Shown here in pieces: positions 10,099-20,296 of a stretch of DNA of 64,000 nt. The translations under genes and the position numbers were made by a program. The number at the start of each line of letters is the position of its first letter. The stretch's first letter is position 1. This DNA comes from Thereva unica (Eukaryota; Arthropoda; Insecta; Diptera; Therevidae), in NCBI GenBank assembly GCA_949987705.1, contig OX465282.1, positions 13,256,501 through 13,320,500 on the forward strand, given 5' to 3'. Under the pieces are notes generated by a model that was not told the DNA's origin, did not search any database, and saw only the letters and a program-made list of their open reading frames with translations.

Positions 10099-12587
10099 AA
10101 ATCATTTCATCAAATTGTGGATCATCCCACGAGAGTCCCTGATGTTGGCCGGTCAAGGAAACTATCTCCTTGATCTTTTTCTCACTTCCCATCCAGAGCG
10201 ATACTCCGTCGAAGTTGATTCACCTCTCGGCAATTCAGACCACTGCTTAATTAGCGCTAGCTTCCCATTCGAATTTCCCACCCCTCCCAAACCAGTTAGG
10301 AGAATTGTATGGCATTATGGGAAGGCCAATTGGCTGGGGCTAACTAATTTTTTCCAATCTACTGACTGGAATCAGTGTTTCCGAACCAAAAACGTCAACT
10401 CTGCCATTATCCGTATCACTAGAATCATACAGGCAGGAATGCATTTGTACATTCCTCATTCTACTAAATCTGTGAAGGCTAGGCCCAACAGATGGTTTAA
10501 TCAGGAGTGTATGCATGCAATCAGAAACAAAGAAGCCGCCTTTCGAGCTTACAAGAGCTCCCCGAGTGAATCGCTCCGTGAAGAGTATATAAAACTAAGA
10601 AATTCCTGTAAAGTCACCATCAGGAACGTCAAAAATTCATTTGACAGTAAGTTGAGAAGTAAACTCTTTAATGCAACCTCTGGTAGCAAAAACTTCTGGT
10701 CCTTGGTAAGTTCCATAAAGAAGAATTTCACTGCATCTACAACTCCTTCATTCATTCACGATAAGAAGGTGATAACAGAAAGAAAAGCCAAGGCCGATTT
10801 ATTAGCATCTCTGTTTGCTTCAAATTCTTCCCTACCCGAAACTGATGCGCTACCCCCAGTTCTCGAGCACAATGCTCACTTAATGGACAGGGTTTTCTTC
10901 AGGACTCGCGAGGTGTACAGGTGCCTCAAGGAGCTCGATGTCAACAAATCCACTGGACCCGATACTATACCCCCTATCGTCTTAAAACAATGCGCGTCAC
11001 CTTTGGCTAAACCTCTGCGCAAACTTTTTGCCCTATCATACTCCTCCGGAGTTTACCCAGACTCTTGGAAACTTGCCCATGTTCAGCCAATTCCGAAAAA
11101 AGGTGAAGCCAGCGACCCCTTAAACTACCGCCCAATAGCAATTACTTCTATTCTCTCCAAAACCATGGAGACGATAATCAACAAAAAGCTTATGGGATAT
11201 CTTGAATCCAACCTACTCTTAAACGACAGACAATATGGCTTCCGCCAGAAAAGATCCACTGGCGATCTTTTAGTCTGTCTTACAGAACACCTCAGCCGTA
11301 GTCTGCATGGATCCGGCGAGTCTAGTCTGGTTGCTCTAGATATCTCCAAGGCTTTCGATAGAGTTTGGCACTCAGCCCTGTTAGCTAAACTCAAAGCTAT
11401 TGGAGTCGACTCACTTCTACAGAAGTGGATCGAGAATTTTCTTTTCGGCCGTTCAATCAAAGTAGTATTGGATGGCGTCAAATCCGCATCCCACCCGATC
11501 TCGGCGGGGGTCCCCCAGGGGTCAATCTTATCACCGGCCCTATTCCTTATCTTTATAAATGACCTTCTTCCAATCCCCTCCAACCCACTTCTCAGCTTCG
11601 CTGACGACGGTACTTTACGGCACTCGTACAGCTTCGATACAAGACAGACTCATGCCAGATCCTGTCTTGATGATCGCGAACGTATGTCCAACTCTATTAA
11701 TAACGACATTGAACTCATTTTAGAGTGGGGAAAGAAGAATCGTGTTGAATTCAACCCCGCCAAAACCAAGTACCTACTGTCTTATCTCCAAAAAGAAGTT
11801 CAACACCTCTCCACCCTTGAAAGTGAATGAAGTTCAACTAATGGCCGACCCATCCTTACACATCTTAGGCGTGACATTAGCCAAAGATTTGCGATGGAAT
11901 GACCACATATTCCAAATCGCCAAACAAGGATCTCAGTGCTTGGGATTTCTTAAAAGGTGTAAGTTCTTCCTCCAGCCATCGGCCCGTGCTGTTATTTATA
12001 AATCCTACATTCGGCCTCTTCTCGAATATAACTCCCTCGTTTGGGGCGGCGCTCCAATAACCACCTTGGCATGGTTAGATAAGGTCCAAAAAAAGGCCCT
12101 TAAATTAATTGATGACGATACCGCTTGCTCCACCATCGACCCCCTCAGCCACCGTAGGAATGTAGCAGCACTGACAAAATTTTATCGCTACTATCATAGT
12201 GACTGTTCCTCCGAGCTAAACGCTCTCCTGCTTCCACGGCATTCTTATACCCGCAACACCAGATTAGCCCACTCGTCTCATTCCCTCCACCTGCAACTCC
12301 CCCTTTCACGCACTCAACAAGATATGAATTCGTTTGTTAATAGAACAACTCGGCTGTGGAATAATCTCTCGCAGTCAGTATTTCCGAGCTCCTACAACAT
12401 CCAAGAGTTCAAACGCAGGGTTCATCACCATCTTCTTCAATTCCCTCCCGTACCTTTATAACCCCTCCAACCCCCTCCCCGTACTAAGCTTACTGCTAGA
12501 CATTGCACCAGGACGTGACAAATGACATGACGGACTAGTAGTACAAAGGGTGATTCCTGAGCTTAGCACTGCCACATAAAAAAAAAA
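10099..12587 (+). mobile_element. LINE-A, 5'-truncated non-LTR retrotransposon inserted in the satellite
   Basis: The satellite stops at GGGCATTTC (10098) and resumes with ATTTCGCC (12586 on), so a 5-bp ATTTC target duplication is likely. The 3' end has a run of A after CACATA. Only ORF2 from the endonuclease C-terminus onwards is present, a typical 5' truncation. Fragments of the same family lie on the minus strand at 6086-6220 and 52950-54295. Confidence 0.88.
10105..12461 (+). pseudogene. LINE-A ORF2: endonuclease tail plus reverse transcriptase, one frameshift
   Basis: Encodes the enzyme that nicks DNA and reverse-transcribes LINE RNA. The frame begins with the endonuclease C-terminus (LDLFLTSHPE, NSDHCLISA), so the upstream ATG at 10088 is only contributed by satellite DNA. 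RT motifs follow in order: NKSTGPD, YRPIAITS, QYGFRQKRST, ALDISKAFDRVWH (motif A), SAGVPQGSILSPALF (motif B) and FADDGTL (motif C). The thumb continues in another frame from about 11770: LGVTLAKDLRWNDHI, YKSYIRPLLEYNS. A single indel near 11765-11775 causes the shift. CR1/Jockey group by motif; no RNase H. Confidence 0.85.
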
Positions 12588-13759
12588 TTTCGCCACCCTC
12601 ATTTGGCCATTCACAAAAGCGGCCATAACTCCCGAACCCCTTGGAATTTTTGGACCAAATTTTGTGCGTTGAACTCGGGCGAGGCCTTTCCAACGATGCC
12701 CTATTCATTAAGATCCCAGCACTTTCGTGAAATCGACCAAAAATATCCCAAGGGGTACCCCTTTGCATAATTTCCGGTTTTGGGAAATTTTTGGAGCGGC
12801 CCTTTTTTGAATGGGAAATTGTTAGGGACCTCCCAGGGAGTCTGTGAATTCAATCGCACACCGGTCTGACCAGTATTTCCCGAGATAATGGGCATTTCGC
12901 CACCCTCATTTGGCCATTCACAAAAGCGGCCATAACTCCCGAACCCCTTGGAATTTTTGGACCAAATTTTGTGCGTTGAACTCGGGCGAGGCCTTTCCAA
13001 CGATGCCCCATTCATTAAGATCCCAGCACTTTCGTGAAATCGACCAAAAATATCCCAAGGGGTACCCTTGGCATAATTTCCGGTTTTGGGAAATTTTTGG
13101 AGCGGCCCTTTTTTGAATGGGAAATTGTTAGGGACCTCCCAGGGAGTCTGTGAATTCAATCGCACACCGGTCTGACCAGTATTTCCCGAGATAATGGGCA
13201 TTTCGCCACCCTCATTTGGCCATTCACAAAAGCGGCCATAACTCCCGAACCCCTTGGAATTTTTGGACCAAATTTTGTGCGTTGAACTCGGGCGAGCGAG
13301 GCCTTTCCAACGATGCCCCATTCATTAAGATCCCAGCACTTTCGTGAAATCGACCAAAAATATCCCAAGGGGTACCCCTTTGCAAAATTTCCGGTTTTGG
13401 GAAAGTTCTGGAGTGGCCCTTTTTTGGATGGGAAATTGTTAGGGACCTCCCAGAGAGTCTGTGAATTCAATCCCACCCGGGATGTCCAGTATTTCCCGAG
13501 ATAATGGCCATTTCGCAACCCTCCTTTGGTCAATCACAAAAGAGGCCATAACTCCCGAACCCCTTGTTATTTCTGGACCAAATAAAGTGCGCTGAGCTCG
13601 GGGGAGCGAGCCCTTTCCAGCGATACCCCATTCATTAATATCCCAGCACTTTCGTGAAATCGACCAAAAATATCCCAAGGGGTACCCCTTTGCAAAATTT
13701 CCGGTTTTGGGAAAATTCTGGAGTGGCCCTTTTTTGGATGGGAAATTGTTAGGGAACGA
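12588..13759 (+). repeat. Satellite array of about 307-bp units, right part
   Basis: The landmark TTTCGCCACCCTCATTTGGC falls at 12588, 12895, 13201 and (diverged) 13511, so units are 307, 306 and 310 bp. The first units are nearly identical and the last is the most diverged, as expected at an array edge. The array breaks off at about 13759 with an out-of-phase join. The minus strand stays open across units because the length is near a multiple of three; I do not take this as coding. Confidence 0.92.
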
Positions 13760-13804
13760 TGCCCCATTCTTCCAATCCGTGTGCATGAGTTCCTCCGTCT
13801 GATT

Positions 13805-14154
13805 GGGCCTTTCCACACTAGTATTCTATATTCAGTATGCAAACGGGTTTTTTAGGAAGGGGGTAAGAGAATCAAGGAGAATTCTCTACAAAAAGTGATG
13901 AACTTGGAGAGAAATGTGCAGCACATTTCAAACCTATTTCTCGGGCTTCAACTCACTAACACCAATAGAGACACAGTTGGGGGGGGGGGTCAAAAATTTT
14001 CAAGCACTAAATTCGAAATGAAGCACACGCACACAATCAAGTACTTAATCGGAATATGAATGGTTACGCCGCTGCAAGAATACAGGTGTGGAAATCGCGG
14101 TTGTTGTCAATCCAGTTTGCATACTGCATACAGAATACTAGTGTGGAAAGGCCC
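13805..14154. mobile_element. MITE (GGGCCTTTCCACAC ends), 350 bp
   Basis: Inverted repeats of about 40 bp start GGGCCTTTCCACACTAGTAT at 13805 and end at 14154. A 3-bp ATT duplication flanks it (13802-13804 and 14155-14157). A poly-G run lies inside. No ORF. Confidence 0.85.
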
Positions 14155-14960
14155 ATTACGTATAACGTGTCTTTTAGTTGCCGAGTATTACAGCTGTTCT
14201 GAGATTTGAGTATCCCCGTATGAGCGGTGCCTTAGTATTTTCTTGGGAATTTTTTAGGCTATTTTTTTACTCGGTTCCAACTAAGCGAGTGAACACTTTT
14301 TTTATTCTAATTGTAGACCTCAAAGTGCTCTATCTTAACATCTAGGCTCGTTTAAAGTATATTTTGATAGTCCTATATGAGGCCTTTTTCTTTTTGGATT
14401 TTCGTAGTTAGGGTAGCAATATTTACTTAGGCAACAATGGATATTCAATGATGCAGACGGGCGACCTACCATAGAGTGATAGAGCTTTCACGGAAAGATT
14501 TAGTATTTTCTTGGGCATGTTTCAGGCAGGGGTGGCATCACGTAAGTTGTTTCAATCGACTTGTTCATACAAAAATTCAAGATTTTTATATGAAGAGGTC
14601 TAATGAAACAATTTACGTGATGCCACCCCTGCTTTTTCACTCCCAACCGACTATCGGATCAGACGGAAAACTCGATCCGATAGTCGGAGGAAAGGGAGTG
14701 GCATTTTTTTTTCTCATTCCAATTGTAATGATCAAAGCTTGGAAATGGCTAATCTAATTTTAGGACTTTCACGGTAGGATTCAGTATTTTCTCGCATCCG
14801 ATTATCGGTTCAAACTTGATCCGATAGTCGGAGGAAAGCGAGTGGAAATTTTAAGCCTTCCACAGCATGATTCAGTATATTCTTGGGTGTGTTTAGGCTA
14901 TGTTTTCAGTCTACTCCGACTATCGGATCAACCTGAACCCAAGATTTTAGTTATATTTCC
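14155..14960 (+). repeat. Degenerate internal repeats with CCGACTATCGGATC palindromes
   Basis: A block AGTATTTTCTTGGG...TTTAGGC recurs near 14236, 14501, 14781 and 14873. GATCCGATAGTCGG and its inverse recur near 14648-14693, 14795-14840 and 14921. The pattern suggests a decayed tandem repeat whose units end in short inverted repeats; one copy is split by the MITE at 14526-14632. Confidence 0.5.
14526..14632. mobile_element. Very short MITE, 107 bp
   Basis: Inverted repeats of about 28 bp beginning GCAGGGGTGGCATCACGTAA occupy over half its length (14526 and ending 14632). It interrupts a copy of the surrounding repeat block. Confidence 0.7.
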
Positions 14961-15081
14961 AATAACAATCTTCCTTCTCCAATCTTCACATCCGAAAAAC
15001 ACAAACTAACTCCCTTTAGAAATATTCCAAACATTTCTTTCACAGGAAAAGGTATTAGTAGACTAATATTGGCCAGGCTGA

Positions 15082-15387
15082 CTAATGAACATCTTTCACT
15101 CTAGAACGTGCCCGACTATTGCTTGCCACGGGAATACTGTGGCCGCTGATTTTCACCTCTGACCCAGTAGGTTTCCCATTAGACAACTGCACACCTCGGA
15201 CTCCTCCATGGCATCCATATTGAAAACAAGCATAGTGCGGACGCTCCGTCATCATGATCTGCCCATTATTCAAGTTGCCCAGCCTCAAATCACTCACAAT
15301 ACCCGACCTCCGCATAGCCGGATTACAAGAGATGCTAACCTCCCAGTCGAGGATGTCCTGCCTTAATTGGTATTGGCTTTTGTACAT
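15082..15387 (-). CDS. Candidate small protein, 101 residues, not recognised
   Basis: An intact minus-strand frame from ATG at 15387 to a stop at 15082. The sequence is balanced in composition, with no low-complexity or transposon motif: it includes LDWEVSISCNPAMRRSGIV, TERPHYACFQYGCHGGVRGV and a basic C-terminus. It lacks membrane segments or a signal peptide. The flanks (14961-15081 and 15388-15600) show no transposon ends. It could be a small host gene or an exon of one. Chance is possible at this length, so confidence is modest. Confidence 0.35.
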   Translation of the reverse strand: MYKSQYQLRQDILDWEVSISCNPAMRRSGIVSDLRLGNLNNGQIMMTERPHYACFQYGCHGGVRGVQLSNGKPTGSEVKISGHSIPVASNSRARSRVKDVH

Positions 15388-16075
15388 AGTTCTGGGTATT
15401 TATAACAGATGGTGTTAGTTGTCATTCGTATTCTAATTTTGGACATGTTATTTTTATTTGTTGGCGTTGCTGTGGTAACTGATGGGAGATAAATCAATAG
15501 TCGCTTTTGTTTTGGTAAATGTTGAAAGAAATGAATTTCAAGTTTGCAAATCCGTTGAAAGTAGTAGTTCTGTGTTAATTTCCAATTAAAAATAATAATG
15601 GATCAATTCCTACTGGGCGAATAAAATCGTTGCAATCGCATTTCTCAGGAAAGAAATCCTTGCTGCCATTGTTATTTTTAGCTGAAAATGCTATTTTTAG
15701 AAATTTCTTGGTTTTAGATAAGGTAAAATTCCGAGGAAGTCCTTTCTAAATATCTTGTTGTATTAAAAGGAAACATGGAAGGGATGAGAAGTTATTGGAG
15801 AGGCATGTATGTAGAAAAGACGACATTTATCTCTTTTTATTGCAGCTGGAGCAATATCAGACTTTGGTCTCTAATTGTCAATTCGAATACTGAAAAACAA
15901 ATCCTTGACGCGGTGTTCATCGGTAGACATCGAAGCATGGCCAGGACATTAATTGTCTTCAATGCGTTCTCTGTCATTTTTAATAACTTATACCAATCAA
16001 AAACACTCGCACAAGACAGTAACATTGTTACCTTAAAGAAACCGTTCAACATTTTCAAAATATTGCCATGAAATT
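15388..16075. other. Spacer, no feature supported
   Basis: Short opposing open frames at 15775-16091 overlap each other on both strands and carry no recognisable motif. Nothing else stands out. Confidence 0.35.
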
Positions 16076-16385
16076 TCACATAGACGTCCAAGCCTTGTTG
16101 TCTATGACCAACCCACCTGGTGTCCGAATTGGATCGTTGAAGTATTTACATCTGTATTCGCAGACTTCTGGAAAGCTGTGAAGTGTGTTGGTGGAGATTA
16201 ATTGCAGATCATTTATGAAGTTTAGGAAAAGAGCGGGTGATAGAGCTGGCTCATGAGGAACACCAGCTGATATGATGTGGAATTTAGCTTCGTACTTGGT
16301 CTTCTTGGGATAGGAAGTTTGGCTTGGACGTAGACGTCCCAGAGTTAAGGCAGGAAGAGAATGTGGAAGCAGCAAAAAGAATTGG
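16076..16385 (-). pseudogene. LINE RT fragment (motif B region)
   Basis: The minus strand reads TKYEAKFHIISAGVPHEPALSPALFLNFINDL, a degraded RT motif B and following helix (consensus GVPQGS-LSP-LF...INDL). It resembles the piece at 59343-59560. No flanking RT motifs survive. Confidence 0.65.
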
Positions 16386-16447
16386 ATTAGGTAGGTTTGG
16401 ATGATAAACCGAACAGAGCGGTGAAGCTAGCACCCAGTGAGGCACCA

Positions 16448-16927
16448 GGAGCGCGTTCAAAAACCTTACTATGGTTAACCATGGTTAACTATGGTAAACT
16501 TTTGTCGTTCAAAAACTCCGTGGTTAACTACAACATAACCACGAGCATAACTTTTTGGCGTTCAAAAACTCCTGTGGTTAACCATGGTGTAGTTAAATTT
16601 TAACCATGCTCGGGAGCATGGTTAGCGATAGTTAAGAAGAAGAAGATTAAAAACAATTTTTTGACATTTGTTTTAATGTTAATAATGAACAAATCAAAGT
16701 GGGATTTGGGTGATTATTCTAAATATATAATTATTGGCAATAATTGAGGCAAATAGCCGACACCATTTTATGGAAAAAAAATTTAAATTTTCTTTACCAC
16801 GTAGTTAACCACGGTGCGTTCAAAAACCTCTATGGTTAAACATAAACTTTCGTGGTTAAGTGAAGTGATGTAGCATAACCACAGCTTACCTCGTGGTTTA
16901 CTATAGTAAGGTTTTTGAACGCGCTCC
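16448..16927. mobile_element. 480-bp MITE, copy 1 (GGAGCGCGTTCAAAAACC ends)
   Basis: Ends GGAGCGCGTTCAAAAACCTT and its inverse, with internal subterminal GGTTAACCA motifs. A second copy of the same 480-bp length is at 55563-56042 and the two are very similar throughout. No ORF of a transposase. Confidence 0.9.
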
Positions 16928-17580
16928 TGGTGGGTTCCCTGGGCAAAGGTTGAATGGCGATTAAAATTCCTTACAAAACATGAGTCCAAAGTCCAAACCA
17001 AGCACAATACGCTCACACTTTTTCTGATTAAAGGAAGCACCATTGAAGCTTTAAAAAATTTATAGGACGAAGAGAACGGATAATTATCTTGGTAGCCATA
17101 AAAGATGCCACTACCATTCTGGCTGGTTCTCGTTTGATTACGTAGGTCAAGCAGCATTGGACATGGTTAGTACTAAGCTGGGGAACTGCTTGGCAAAACC
17201 CAGTGTCGTTTGGTCTTGCAGACGAACAGGTTGTCTTGGTATTATGCAGCCTGAAGGTCGTTCTCTTATCCTTATTCCATTTAGCTGCCTGCATGCCGCG
17301 CATGCAATGAGCGCTGGCCAAGCACGGCCCTGCTTGCTCCCAATAAATATAATCATGAACAGAAGACAGGTTTCACGGTTGTTATGATTTAAACAGCTGG
17401 CAGAGGGATGAGGGACGACGACCTCCAAGTATGCGTGACTAGCCCAACATGCGGGCTCACTCTTGGTAATGCGTTCTACAAAATAGCTAACAGTCGTCGT
17501 CTCAACCGTGCTTTTCCCTCCTTAGGTAATATAGCCGAGGCTGCACATCTCCATTGCTACTCCTTAGTCTTTCTATGGGT
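16928..17580. other. Unclassified sequence between MITE and LINE ORF1 remnant
   Basis: Overlapping short open frames on both strands at 17028-17428 show no domain. GC content is higher than the spacer average, which suggests old transposon coding sequence, but I recognise nothing. Confidence 0.3.
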
Positions 17581-19265
17581 GGATAGACAAAAAAGAACAC
17601 CCAAAAACCTAAAAAGATGAATACAAATAAAATGAATAGACTAGGGGTAGGCATATATGCCCCAACAGCGCAGCAGGCCGCGGACTAGCTAGTAGGGCTA
17701 GGAACTGGCAAAAAGTGTCAGAGGTTAGTCATCATTGATAAAAAAACTCTGGGCGCGAAACGATGAGAAAGCAACATTCGGAAAATCTGCGAAAGTGGTA
17801 AGGACGCCTCTCTCCTCATGGAAAAAGGTATGGTCTAGCAGCACCAGCTCGCTAGGCAACCTGTGCGAGACAAAAAAAGGCGAGTACGATTGGTAATACT
17901 TCAACTATATCCAATAAGGGGATGGCGCTGGAATCTAAATAAAAGATATCATAGACCACCTGGACGGACCGAATAACATCGCGTACACATTCATGGAGAT
18001 GGCGGGAAAAATCAGAGCGGCCTATCTCAAGGTGCAGAAGGAAGGGCGAGCGGAAAAAGGGCACAGAAAGTGGCCGAGGCAGCAACAAAAACGGGGCTCA
18101 TTGAGCACGCCGATAAGAAGATTCCTAAAAAGGACGTTGCGGCGGTTGCAAAGCAGTCGAGGCAGAAGTACTCCGGAACTCCGCAAGCGACGTAGAGAAC
18201 CGGGTGAGGAGGTGTAACTCCGACAAAGGCCTCCAAAGAAGAGGAAACAGAAAATTCGCCTCAAAAAAGAAATGAAACCGGCCAGAAAGAACATCCGGTG
18301 AAGGTGAACCGGATCCCTCGGAATGGGAAAGGGGTCGGAATGAAAGATCTATCTGAGCTAAGGTAGAGCGGAAAAGGCAAGGAAAGAAGCACCCAGGGAA
18401 CAGCATAAAGCAGCAAAGAAATAATGCCGGATGCGCTTCTCATAACTGTGGCAAGTGGAATGTCCTATGGGCAGATCCTGAAGAAAACGGACACTTCCTT
18501 AACGAACCTTGAGGAAGAGGTAACTCGCATCAACCGGGCACAAAAGAGAGACCTTTTAGTGGAGGTGAAGCGAGAATGCAAAAAGGTGGATCTCCCCCAG
18601 AAGATTAAAACCTCGCTGGGATAGGCAGCGCAGGTAAGGCCAAGCACCAATCAGGTAGCGATCGAGATCACAGACCAGGACGAGATCACTTCCAAAGAGG
18701 TGGTGTGCGAGGCATTGCAGAATCTTCTAGGCCTGCTACAAGTGCGGGAGCATCGGACTGAGGAAAGCATATAGCGGCACCTAGACGGCCACCTTTTATA
18801 TGGCAAGAGATTGTACGGCCCGGGATATGTAAGAGGAGAGTCCAACGTACTGCAACGGACTCGGGCGTGCAGCCAGTCCTAAGCAATATGACAGAGGAGG
18901 TGGACGAGTCTACTAAGGGCCGACGGACGCATAGACTCATACCAAATGTGGCGAAGTGGATTTTAAGGGAACATGGGGAAGTGAGTTACTACCTCACACA
19001 GTGCTTGAGTTGACGTGGAAATTATAGGGTATACCTTTGCCGCTTCACGCTGTAAGATTAACCGTTCTGGCCAGAGTGCTTCTGTGCTGGAAGCAGCCGC
19101 TAAGATGCAGCTAACACTTGAGAATATTCTGGACCATATGATGACGTCCGAAGATGTTTGGAGAATGATGTAAGTGTCGTCTAAGGCCACCCACCAGAAG
19201 GTTAAGCTTTACGTATACCAAAGAATCAGAGAAACGCATAGAAATGCAAGGTAGGTTGGTAGACT
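17580..19265 (+). pseudogene. Decayed LINE-R ORF1 (Gag-like) region
   Basis: Scattered plus-strand segments in several frames fit a Gag-like ORF1 of R1/LOA/I-type LINEs: basic KKIPKKDVAAVAKQSRQKYS near 18110, then DALLITVASGMSYGQILKK at 18427-18485 followed by EEEVTRINRAQKRDLLVEVK, the typical ALLI..G-SYA-ILKK...RR-QKG-LLLEL pattern. Later pieces near 19070-19170 continue it. Many stops and frameshifts make it non-functional. The start and end are approximate. Confidence 0.6.
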
Positions 19266-19547
19266 CTGTTCCGGCTCTGGTGAGCACTTTTAAGTGATTC
19301 TTTTTTAAGGGTCATGATGATGACTCCAGGCTGAAGTAACGCCTTTGCGGCTAGTACTGGTCCGGACTTGAACGTCATCCAAAAAGGGTTGATGAGTTTA
19401 GTCAGTAGGAATCTGACACTGCCGTCTGGCCGTCAACTCCAAAAATTGATAAGATAGAAACATCGTATTTACCATCACAGATATGTGAAAGAATTCTGCG
19501 TTCACTGGTATTTTGCTCATGCACGTAGGCTAAGCGGTTACAAAAAT

Positions 19548-19704
19548 ACAGGGTGATATGTAAACTTCTACCAAAAAAATTTCAAAACGCCCTAGCGGCT
19601 AAACCGTAACGATTTCCCCCCCTCCATCCATACAATTTTTTGTTCGTCTATCCAAGACCTGTCCACAGCCAGGCGTCCCAACATACTCGTTAATACACCC
19701 TGTA
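19548..19704 (+). mobile_element. 157-bp MITE, copy A (TACAGGGTG ends), upstream of SLC26 gene 1
   Basis: Bounded by TACAGGGTG and CACCCTGTA. A related copy in opposite orientation lies at 27604-27752. The TA inside the ends may be a Tc1/mariner-type target site. The shared core includes GCGGCTAAACCGT and TTTTTTGTTCGTCTATC. Confidence 0.75.
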
Positions 19705-19974
19705 TATGCCCGGCTGCAGCAATTTGATTGAATGATGTGCTTCAAATTCTGCGCAGCTGGCTGAATTTTCGAACGCAGCCAAAGGGTTCTGATATGGAGA
19801 CGGGCACCATCACATCTTAGACTGTAGAGGGCGGCTACGGTTACTACATAAAAGTTAAAGGTTTTTAGAATATTGAAGCTCGCAAAATTTTGTATCATTA
19901 TAAATAAAATTTGTAATAAAATAATCCATATATAAAAACGAAGTAGCCGAACTTTACTCCCCTATTCTAAAATT

Positions 19975-20165
19975 GTGACCAGTCATAAGTCACAAGCTTT
20001 AGCAGCTCGCGCCGCTCACTTCTTTCTTTTGGTTTCTACATATGTCAATAATTTTGACAGAAGTTACGTCTATGTACTTCGCTTCTACATTATTTTCCAT
20101 TTAGTATAGGCCTCCAACTTGAGACTCACCGCACACTTGTCATTGCTTTGTGACTTATGATTTTT
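19975..20165. mobile_element. MITE-like repeat (GTGACCAGTCATAAGTCACAA)
   Basis: Contains inverted TCATAAGTCACAA (19983) and TTGTGACTTATGA (near 20150). The left 40 bases and a right block (GAGACTC, CTTGTCATTG) occur again fused together at 47168-47232, showing it is a dispersed element. It lies just upstream of the SLC26 5' untranslated region. Confidence 0.6.
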
Positions 20166-20227
20166 TTTTGTGTTGTTATTCTTCCGAAATAACACTGAAT
20201 ATTTTTTTTTATTTCAGAGACAAAATA

Positions 20228-20260
20228 ATGATACTATTTCGAAGAAAAATTACATCGTAA
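20228..20260 (+). promoter_or_regulatory. Upstream ORF of SLC26 gene 1 (10 codons)
   Basis: In the leader after a likely splice acceptor (TTTATTTCAG ending about 20218), ATG at 20228 opens MILFRRKITS and stops at 20260, 36 bases before the main ATG. The second SLC26 gene has MFQFRRQKITMSS at the matching place. The shared FRR-KIT core suggests homology. Such uORFs often lower translation of the main frame; that role here is inference. Confidence 0.5.
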
Positions 20261-20296
20261 CAAGATCCTACATTGTATATAGGAGAAACAAATAGA

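Noticed and set aside
10088..10104. ATG at 10088 as the true start of the LINE protein
   Set aside because: The codon belongs to the satellite unit; the LINE is 5' truncated and begins at about 10099.
9605..13816. Minus-strand proteins across the satellite
   Set aside because: Open frames recur because units are close to 306 bp; sequence shows no domain and edges are out of phase.
18022..18443. Overlapping minus-strand ORFs rich in F, L and P
   Set aside because: They are antisense shadows of the basic LINE ORF1 remnant on the plus strand.
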